Source of the DNA: Pseudomonadota bacterium | Lineage (GTDB): Bacteria > Pseudomonadota > Gammaproteobacteria > Burkholderiales > Burkholderiaceae_C | DNA: 41,269 bases | Direction: 5' to 3' | Assembly (NCBI GenBank): GCA_018240325.1 | Contig: JAFEFZ010000246.1 | Coordinates: 1-41,269, forward strand | Shown: piece by piece, positions 35,814 through 41,269 of the stretch | Position numbering within the stretch: position 1 is the first letter of the stretch | Layout of the letters: the number at the start of each line of letters is the position of its first letter | Program-made: the position numbers and the translations under genes | Notes under the pieces: generated by a model | The model's input: the letters and a program-made list of their open reading frames with translations, nothing else | Database searches by the model: none | What the model was told of the DNA's origin: nothing

Positions 35814-37973
35814 CTAGGTGCCGGCCTCGGCCGAGCCGTTGCTGCCCACGGTGCGCAGATCCTGCGCGACCCGGCCCGCCTGCAGCGCGATCACCCTCGA
35901 CGCGCTCGCGATCGTCTCGGGCCGGTGGGCGACGATGATCCGGGTCAGCGCCAGCTGGCGCACCGCCTGGTTGACCAGCCGCTCGCCGTCGACGTCCAGC
36001 GCGCTCGTCGCTTCGTCGAGCAGCAGGATCCGCGGCCGGCGGTACAGCGCGCGCGCCAGCAGGATGCGCTGGCGCTGGCCGCCCGACAGGCTCGAGCCCA
36101 TGTCGCCGATCAGCGTGTGGTAGCCCATCGGCATCGCGTCGATGTCGTCGTGCACCGACGCCACGCGCGCGCAGTGCATCACCCAGTCCAGGTCGGGCCG
36201 CAGGTCGAAGAAGCTGATGTTCTCGGCGATCGAACCGGAGAACAAGGGCTCGTCCTGCATCACCACGCCGACGGCGCCGCGCCAGGCCTGCAAGCCGACC
36301 TGTGCCAGCGGCATGCCGCCGACGAGCAGCTCGCCGCCGGTGGGCGCGTGGATGCCGAGGATCAGCTTCAGCAGCGTGGTCTTGCCGCAACCCGAAGGCC
36401 CGACGATCGCCACCGATTCGCCCGGCTCGATGCGCAGGCTCACGCCGGCCAGCACCTCGGGCTCGCCGTCGGAATAGCGAAAGCGCAGGTCACGCAGCTC
36501 GATCGCCGGCATCTCCGGCAGCCGCCGCCCGATCCCGCTGGCCTCGGTCTGCTCCGGCGCCGTGAGCACGATGTCGGCCAGGCGCTCGCCCTGCAGCCGC
36601 AGCATCTTCAAGTCCACCACCTTGTCGATCAGCGCGCTCACGCGCGTGGCGAACTGCTCCTTGTAGGCCAGGAACGCGAACAGCATGCCGACCGAGAAGC
36701 GCTGGTCGAGCACCAGCAGCGCGCCGATCCACACCACCGCCACGCGCTCGAGCCCGAACAGCAGCCGGTGCAGCGACGTGAACAGCAGCTCGAGCTTGCG
36801 CCCCGCGATGCCGGCGTTCATCGTGTCGACCACCAGGCTGGTGAAGCGCGACTGCCGGTCGGCCTGCGCGTTGAACTGCTTGATCGCCTGCACGCCGCGC
36901 AGCGATTCGAGGAAGTGGCTGGACTGCTTGGCGTCGTGCACCAGCGCTTCCTCGGTCGCGTTGCGCAGCGGCCGGAAGAAGGCCCAGCGCAGCAGCGCGT
37001 ACGCGCCCACCGCCGCCAGCGCCACCGCGCTCAGGCGCAGGCTGTAGACCAGCATCATCGCCAGCGTCAGCACCACCAGCGCCCCGTCGAGCACGGCCTC
37101 GATGAAGCTCGTGGTCAGCGTCTTCTGGATCTGCTGCACCGCGAAGAAGCGCGACCAGATGTCGCCGATGTGGCGCTTCTCGAACCACTCGACCGGCAGG
37201 CGCAGCAGGTGCGCGAACACGTTGGCCAGCCACTGCAGGTTCAGCGTGGCCGACAGCACCAGCACCGCCCACGAGCGGATCGCCGCGGTCGCCGCCTGCA
37301 GCAGCACCAGCAGGCCGAAGCCGACGCCCAGCGTGACCAGCAAGTCGCGGTCGGCGCTGACGAGCACGTCGTCCACCACCCACTGCAGCAGGAAGGGGCT
37401 GAGCAGCACGAAGACCTCGAGCGCCAGCGCCAGCGCGAAGATCTGCGCCAGCGACCGCTTCAGCCCGGTGACACGCCCGAGCAACTGGCGCAGCGACACG
37501 TGCCGGCGCTCGACGCGCGCCACGAAGTCGGCCGCCGGCTGCAGCTCGAGCACGATGCCGGTGAAGTGCCGCGACACCTGATCGAGCTTGAGTTGGCGCA
37601 CGCCGTGCGCCGGGTCGTGGATCGTCGCCACGCCGCGGCGCACGCCCACGAGCACGACGAAGTGGTTCAGGTCCCAGTGCAGGATGCAGGGCAGCGCCAG
37701 CTGCGCCAGGTCGTCGATCTCGGCGCGCAGTGCGCGCGCGTGCAGCCGCAGCTCCTCGGCCATGCGCACCAGGTCGAGCAGGTTCACGCCTTTGAGCGAC
37801 AGCGAGAAGCGCTGGCGCAGCGTGGGCAGGTCGCAGTCCAGGCCGTGCGCGCCGGCGACCATCGCCAGGCAGGCCAGGCCGCACTCGGCCGCCTCGGTCT
37901 GCAGCACCAGCGGCACCCGATGCGCGCGCCACCCCAGGCGCAGGCCGCTGCCGTCCAGAGAAGGGATGCCCAT
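35814..37973 (-). CDS. C39-peptidase ABC exporter (peptide processing and secretion)
   Basis: This 719-residue peptidase-containing ABC transporter (PCAT; CvaB/LagD/RaxB type) removes double-glycine leaders and exports the peptide. The N-terminal C39 domain has all active-site residues: Gln25, Cys31 (ECGLACLAMVAG), His104 (LNHFVVL) and Asp120 (IHDPAHG). A six-helix membrane domain spans about 170-450. The nucleotide-binding domain has Walker A GPSGCGKTT (525-533), signature LSGGQ (629-633), Walker B ILLLDEATSALD (649-660) and the switch histidine in VAHRPET. The start ATG 37973 gives the usual short lead before the peptidase domain. It follows the HlyD gene by 25 nt. The clear substrate candidate is the double-glycine peptide at 39489-39641. 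No outer-membrane TolC-type gene is nearby. Confidence 0.94.
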   Translation of the reverse strand: MGIPSLDGSGLRLGWRAHRVPLVLQTEAAECGLACLAMVAGAHGLDCDLPTLRQRFSLSLKGVNLLDLVRMAEELRLHARALRAEIDDLAQLALPCILHWDLNHFVVLVGVRRGVATIHDPAHGVRQLKLDQVSRHFTGIVLELQPAADFVARVERRHVSLRQLLGRVTGLKRSLAQIFALALALEVFVLLSPFLLQWVVDDVLVSADRDLLVTLGVGFGLLVLLQAATAAIRSWAVLVLSATLNLQWLANVFAHLLRLPVEWFEKRHIGDIWSRFFAVQQIQKTLTTSFIEAVLDGALVVLTLAMMLVYSLRLSAVALAAVGAYALLRWAFFRPLRNATEEALVHDAKQSSHFLESLRGVQAIKQFNAQADRQSRFTSLVVDTMNAGIAGRKLELLFTSLHRLLFGLERVAVVWIGALLVLDQRFSVGMLFAFLAYKEQFATRVSALIDKVVDLKMLRLQGERLADIVLTAPEQTEASGIGRRLPEMPAIELRDLRFRYSDGEPEVLAGVSLRIEPGESVAIVGPSGCGKTTLLKLILGIHAPTGGELLVGGMPLAQVGLQAWRGAVGVVMQDEPLFSGSIAENISFFDLRPDLDWVMHCARVASVHDDIDAMPMGYHTLIGDMGSSLSGGQRQRILLARALYRRPRILLLDEATSALDVDGERLVNQAVRQLALTRIIVAHRPETIASASRVIALQAGRVAQDLRTVGSNGSAEAGT

Positions 37974-37998
37974 CACGCGCCTGCCGACAGCCCCGGGC

Positions 37999-39267
37999 TC
38001 ACAGCCGCCCCGACCAGCCGAGCAGCGGCTCGAACAGCCACTCCACCAGCCGCCGCCGCTCCAGCAGCACGTCGGCCTGCATGCGCATGCCCGCAACCAG
38101 CGGTTGCGGCTCGCCGAACACGCGGATCTGCTGGTTCGGCAAGGCCACGGTGATGCGGAACAACGGCTCCGCCGGGCCGGTGCCGGCCGCCTGCGGCGCC
38201 GCCAGCGGCAACCCGGCCAGCTCGGCGGGCGCCAGCGGCGTGCGCGACACCTGCAGCACGCGGCCGCTCAGGTGGCCGAACTTCTGGTACGGGAAGGCCT
38301 CGAAGCGCAGCCGCACCTCCTGCTGCGGGCGCACGAAGCCGACCGCCCCCGACGGCGCATACAGGTGCGCCTGCAGCGTCGCGCCGGCCGGGACCAAGGT
38401 CGCCAGCGCCGAGGCCGGCGACACGCTCTGGCCGACGTCGGCCAGCACGGCGCCGACGGTGCCGTCCTGCGGCGCGCGCACCACGATCTGGCGCGCCGTG
38501 TCCTGCTCGGCCGCCTCGCGCGCCACTGCCGCCAGCTCGCGGTCGATCTCGCCCAGGCGGCTGCGCGTCTGGGCCGGCAGCCCGTGCAGCTCGCCCTCCA
38601 GCGCCGCGCGGTCGCGCGCCAGCGCCGCACTCTCGCGGCCGAAGCCCTGCGCCTGCGCCTGCAGGCCGAGCACCTCCTCCTTCTTGGCCTGCACCTGCGC
38701 GCTCGAGATGAACTGCTCGCTGGCCAGCGACTCGAGCCGCGCCAGCGCCTGTTGCGCCAGCGCCAGCCGCTGCTGGTGCAGCGCGGCTTCGGCATCGAGC
38801 TGGGCCTGCTCGCGCTTCAGTTCGCCCAGGCGGCGCTGCAGCGCCGAGCGTTGGGCATCGGCCAACTGGGCCTGCTGCCCGGCAGCGTCTTCGAGGCTGC
38901 GCCGGCGCTGCTGCAGGCTGCGCTCCACCTGCGCGGTGGCACCCGGGCTCAGTGTGCTGCCGGGCAGCGCCAGCACGAACAATTCGTCGCCGGCGCGGAC
39001 TGCCTGGCCCTCGGCCACCTGCCGCGCCAGCACCCTGCCCGGCGCCGGCGGCACCAGGCGGATCACGCCCAGGTCCGGCACCAGCACGCCGTCGACCCGC
39101 GCCTTGCGCGTGTATTCGCCGAAGGCCAGGAAAGCCAGCACCGCCGCCAGGCACAGCAGCACGCCTGCAGTCAGCAGCGACAACGACAGCGGCCGCACCA
39201 GCTGCACCTGGCCGAGCCAGCCTTGACGCTGCGCGTCGAGCGCCTCCGAGCGGAACAGGTCGCTCAC
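37999..39267 (-). CDS. HlyD-family membrane fusion protein (periplasmic adaptor)
   Basis: This protein has about 422 residues from GTG 39267. It begins with the family N-terminus (V)SDLFRSEALDAQRQGWLGQV, then a single membrane anchor at about residues 27-50. A biotinyl-lipoyl-like region (GRVLARQVAEGQAVRAGDELF), a long glutamine/alanine/arginine-rich coiled coil of about 160 residues, and the second lipoyl half with VRAPQDGTVGAV follow. The C-terminal beta-barrel region lies after that. It bridges the C39 exporter to an outer-membrane channel. An upstream TTG at 39315 would add 16 residues; neither start has a good Shine-Dalgarno sequence. The exporter gene follows after 25 nt. It lies downstream of the peptide gene and its terminator. 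Confidence 0.9.
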   Translation of the reverse strand: MSDLFRSEALDAQRQGWLGQVQLVRPLSLSLLTAGVLLCLAAVLAFLAFGEYTRKARVDGVLVPDLGVIRLVPPAPGRVLARQVAEGQAVRAGDELFVLALPGSTLSPGATAQVERSLQQRRRSLEDAAGQQAQLADAQRSALQRRLGELKREQAQLDAEAALHQQRLALAQQALARLESLASEQFISSAQVQAKKEEVLGLQAQAQGFGRESAALARDRAALEGELHGLPAQTRSRLGEIDRELAAVAREAAEQDTARQIVVRAPQDGTVGAVLADVGQSVSPASALATLVPAGATLQAHLYAPSGAVGFVRPQQEVRLRFEAFPYQKFGHLSGRVLQVSRTPLAPAELAGLPLAAPQAAGTGPAEPLFRITVALPNQQIRVFGEPQPLVAGMRMQADVLLERRRLVEWLFEPLLGWSGRL

Positions 39268-39357
39268 CGGGCAAGCGGGTGCCGGCTGCGCGCCGCAAGA
39301 CGCGCCCGGCAGCAACCGGAAGGGCCCGATCGGCAGGCGATCACAGGCTTGGACATG

Positions 39358-39389
39358 AAAAAAAAGCGGGCCGGCAAGAACCGGCCCGC
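39358..39389 (-). terminator. Intrinsic terminator between the peptide gene and the export genes
   Basis: Read on the minus strand: GCGGGCCGG, loop TTCTTG, CCGGCCCGC, then eight T (39365-39358). The stem is a perfect 9 bp. It lies about 100 nt after the peptide stop and about 40-90 nt before the HlyD start. It should make the peptide transcript mostly separate from, and more abundant than, the export-gene transcript, with partial read-through possible. Confidence 0.85.
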
Positions 39390-39488
39390 GGGCATCGAGA
39401 GCGGGCCGTGGGGCCCGACCTTAACGCCAATCGACTTGCAGGCACATCACCAAGTACCCACAAGCGAGCAGACAAACGATTGACGGCC

Positions 39489-39641
39489 TCAGTTGGTGGG
39501 CTTCGGCCAGCTGCTGGGCAGCCCGCCGGAAACCTTCTTCATGTCGGCCGGGCTCAACTCGACCGGGCCGGGCTTGGCGGGCTTCTTCTGCGGGGCAACT
39601 TCGATCTTCTGGGTCTTCTTGGTCAGCACGGGCTTCCTCAT
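39489..39641 (-). CDS. Double-glycine leader peptide precursor, 10-residue core
   Basis: This 50-residue gene starts at ATG 39641 with a near-ideal AAGGAG 6 nt upstream. The N-terminal 26 residues are rich in Lys and Pro. The leader segment VELSPADMKKVSGG ends at Gly40 and matches the double-glycine rules exactly: Leu at -12, Ser at -11, an acidic residue at -8, Met at -7, Val at -4, Gly at -2 and Gly at -1. Cleavage would release only LPSSWPKPTN, with no cysteine. That is far shorter than most bacteriocins and fits a signal peptide or other small effector. The adjacent C39 exporter and HlyD adaptor are the obvious export machinery. A lux-box-like palindrome lies 76 nt upstream. Confidence 0.85.
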   Translation of the reverse strand: MRKPVLTKKTQKIEVAPQKKPAKPGPVELSPADMKKVSGGLPSSWPKPTN

Positions 39642-39716
39642 AACGACTCCTTCTGAATCAGGCGATGCGATCGATGCGCACCGCTGCATTGCAACAGCGC
39701 GGGCGCGATCCGAACA

Positions 39717-39732
39717 CTGTCAGGTCTTACAG
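39717..39732. promoter_or_regulatory. Lux-box-like operator A upstream of the peptide gene
   Basis: CTGTCAGGTCTTACAG has the lux-box core CT-N12-AG with complementary outer arms CTGT/ACAG. It lies between the luxR stop and the peptide gene, its near edge 76 nt upstream of the peptide ATG. A TGCAAT at about 39688-39693 on the minus strand could be the -10 element at the distance typical of LuxR-activated promoters. It shares 14 of 16 bases with operator B. Confidence 0.7.
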
Positions 39733-39790
39733 GTGGGCGCGCGCGCCACACCGGCAAGCTGCCACCCGCCACCCGCGGCGGGCGCCGCCG

Positions 39791-40504
39791 TCAGTGGATC
39801 AGCCCGAGACGCAGCGCCTTCAGCACCGCGGCGTGCTTGTTGACGCAGCCGAGCTTGTGCATCGCGTTGTTCACGTGCAGCACCGCCGTGCGCTCGCTGA
39901 TGCCGAGGATCTTGCCGACTTCCCAGGCGGTCTTGCCTTCCATCGTCCAGCGCAGCGCTTCCAGCTCGCGCGGCGTCAGCGCCGGCCGCTCGGGCTGCAG
40001 CGGCGCCGGCAGCAGCAGCCGCAGCGCCGACTCCTGCGCGTGCACCGCGAACAACTGCAAGTCGGCCACCATGCGCTGCAACTCGACGGCGTCGGCGGGC
40101 AGCGACTCGTGCCGATCCACGCCCAGCAGGAAATGCTTGCCGTCGGGCAGGTGCAGCGCCATCGCAATGCCGGTGCGGTAGCCGAAGGGCGCCTGCTGCT
40201 CCCACAGCTCGCCCAGCCCCTGCTCGGTGTAGGTGCGCTGGTCCCAGACGATCGGCACGCTCTGGCGGCGCAGGTGCTGGATCACGGGGTCGGTGCGGTT
40301 TCGGTGTACGTCGAAGAAGGCCTCGTTGTAGGCCTGCGGCGTGTTGTCGATGCTGACCACCTCGGTGCCGGCGATGCCGCTTTCGACGACGGTCAGCGCC
40401 GCGACGGTTTCGAAACCCAGCTCGTGTGCGAAGCGCACGACCTCGTCGCGGAACTCGTCGCGGTCCTTCGCCTGCAACACCGCAGCAAAACTGCCGGCCA
40501 ACAT
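39791..40504 (-). CDS. LuxR-family regulator with autoinducer-binding domain
   Basis: This 237-residue protein has an N-terminal autoinducer-binding domain (about 15-165) and a C-terminal LuxR helix-turn-helix (about 175-235; LTPRELEALRWTMEGKTAWEVGKILGIS is its core). Of the key pocket residues, numbered as in TraR/LuxR, Asp70 and Pro71 (here Asp72-Pro73) and Trp85 (here Trp87) are kept. Trp57 is replaced by Tyr59 and Tyr61 by Phe63. The start ATG 40504 has CAGGAG 6 nt upstream. No luxI-type synthase is nearby, so it is a LuxR solo in this window. It lies between the peptide gene and the divergent 124-residue gene, with a lux-box-like site on each side. The ligand is unknown. Confidence 0.92.
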   Translation of the reverse strand: MLAGSFAAVLQAKDRDEFRDEVVRFAHELGFETVAALTVVESGIAGTEVVSIDNTPQAYNEAFFDVHRNRTDPVIQHLRRQSVPIVWDQRTYTEQGLGELWEQQAPFGYRTGIAMALHLPDGKHFLLGVDRHESLPADAVELQRMVADLQLFAVHAQESALRLLLPAPLQPERPALTPRELEALRWTMEGKTAWEVGKILGISERTAVLHVNNAMHKLGCVNKHAAVLKALRLGLIH

Positions 40505-40521
40505 CAGCGCTCCTGCCTGCC

Positions 40522-40537
40522 CTGACAGGTATTACAG
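40522..40537. promoter_or_regulatory. Lux-box-like operator B in the luxR divergent region
   Basis: CTGACAGGTATTACAG has the CT-N12-AG core and differs from operator A at only two positions. It begins 18 nt upstream of the luxR start and ends 73 nt before the start of the divergent 124-residue gene. The spacing suits activation of the plus-strand gene and autoregulation or repression of luxR (inference). Confidence 0.7.
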
Positions 40538-40609
40538 CTTTGCAACCCTTTGCCGTGGCGCCACGATTGCATCTTGTTTCGATCGCGCGTCCACCACGCC
40601 CACCGTACC

Positions 40610-40984
40610 ATGAACCCATCCAAGCCCTGGTCGATCCGTGCTTGGCCGCCCGTATTGTGGCAGGCCGGGTGCGGCGCGGAACTGCATTGGCGCCATCTGG
40701 CGACACACGTGAGCCAGCCCGGCGACGGCGAAGGCGCCAGCAGCGGCCAGACTTCCTGGGCCGGCAGCAGCGACGGCGGCGAAGCCGGCTTCGCCTGGGA
40801 CTGGATCCAGATCCGCTCCGGCGTGGTGGCGATGGCCGACCCATTGGCGGTGGTCACCAACCTGCGCCTGGTCGGCCGCGAGGGCGAGGTGCTGACCGCG
40901 CTCGAATCGGCCCGCTACCTGAACGAGATCGTGCACGCGCTGCCGTGGCAGCACGAGGTGCAACGCGCGCTGCAGGCAGCCTGA
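40610..40984 (+). CDS. Hypothetical protein divergent from the LuxR regulator
   Basis: This 124-residue protein runs from ATG 40610 to TGA 40984. The C-terminal half looks conserved and folded: AWDWIQIRSGVVAMADPLAVVTNLRLV followed by a helix ending YLNEIVHALPWQHEVQRAL. The middle is a Gly/Ser/Asp-rich linker. There is no signal peptide or membrane segment. I do not recognise a family. No clear Shine-Dalgarno sequence is seen; a TTG at 40550 is an alternative start. Its position opposite luxR, sharing lux-box-like operator B at nearly the same distance as operator A from the peptide gene, suggests it is part of the same regulon. Codon use with G/C at third positions supports this strand over the antisense frame. 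Confidence 0.65.
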   Translation: MNPSKPWSIRAWPPVLWQAGCGAELHWRHLATHVSQPGDGEGASSGQTSWAGSSDGGEAGFAWDWIQIRSGVVAMADPLAVVTNLRLVGREGEVLTALESARYLNEIVHALPWQHEVQRALQAA

Positions 40985-41269
40985 AACCAGGCCCGCAGCG
41001 GCTGCCGGCGCGCGCGCCCGGGGTCGGTTGGCGCGCGCGGCCAACGAAGCGCCGTTCCCGGATTCCTCGACTGCCGCGGTGGGCGGCCCTGGGCACAGCG
41101 CGGCCTTGCGCGCGCGCTGTGCCCATGCGGCCGTCGGCCCATCGCGGCAGCCGGCTGCGAGGCCCCCATTGCATCGCCTAGTGCAGTGTTCCACTGTGTG
41201 CAGCACTTAAGAAAACCGATGGATTTGTCGTCCTGACTGGGCGCAAACCGCAGCGATGCCCAGTGGCAT
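40985..41269. other. Non-coding stretch at the right edge
   Basis: No gene is supported in these 285 nt. A hairpin CAGTG-TTC-CACTG at 41184-41196 is enclosed by AGTGC/GCACT. The last 60 nt are less GC-rich and may belong to the promoter of a gene beyond the window. Confidence 0.3.

Noticed and set aside
39421-39447. Eight-residue frame (MCLQVDWR) between the peptide gene and its terminator
   Set aside because: It is too short to judge and has no Shine-Dalgarno sequence; frames of this size occur by chance.
39870-39886. CACGTG hexamer with partial TGTT-like flanks inside luxR as a third parS site
   Set aside because: The flanks match parS at only about 11-12 of 16 positions; the sequence is explained by the conserved LHVNNA segment of the LuxR DNA-binding domain.

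Overview
The window is about 41 kb of very GC-rich, densely coding bacterial chromosome. Gene content and order point to a betaproteobacterium of the order Burkholderiales, probably of the Rubrivivax/Leptothrix type: mnmG-rsmG-parA-parB, prkA-yeaH-spoVR, a 180-kDa NAD-glutamate dehydrogenase, and a type-2 argC. The genus is an inference. Two ParB-binding (parS) sequences inside rsmG and mnmG place the right half near the replication origin. I saw no tRNA or rRNA gene, no insertion sequence and no CRISPR array.

Layout. (1) 1-5000: a leftward group of a hotdog thioesterase, an acyl-CoA synthetase, a rhomboid protease and an MFS transporter broken by an in-frame amber codon. An enoyl-CoA hydratase is divergent from it. 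(2) 5000-13660: NAD-glutamate dehydrogenase, then a three-gene molybdenum hydroxylase (FeS, Mo and FAD subunits). (3) 13880-20150: a lipoprotein alpha/beta hydrolase, a ureohydrolase paired with a GltS-type symporter, and DAHP synthase preceded by a probable leader-peptide attenuator. A convergent PduO-type cobalamin adenosyltransferase closes the region. (4) 20300-29420: a small unknown protein, a D-lactate-type flavoprotein overlapping a Tat-like serine protease, the prkA-yeaH-spoVR stress operon, and an NAD-type isocitrate dehydrogenase. (5) 29500-35750: the chromosome-segregation and tRNA/rRNA-modification block mnmG-rsmG-parA-parB, with argC inserted in the opposite direction between parA and parB.

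(6) 35800-40984 is the most interesting part: an apparently self-contained secreted-peptide system. It has a C39-peptidase ABC exporter, an HlyD-type adaptor, a 50-residue precursor with a textbook double-glycine leader and only a ten-residue predicted mature peptide, a LuxR-type regulator with an altered ligand pocket, and a divergent 124-residue protein of unknown function. Two near-identical 16-bp lux-box-like palindromes (14 of 16 positions shared) lie upstream of the peptide gene and in the luxR/124-residue-protein divergent region. They sit at almost equal distances from the start codons of the peptide and the 124-residue protein. The inferred model is that the LuxR protein controls production of a short peptide that the C39 exporter trims and secretes. 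No luxI-type synthase is visible in the window.
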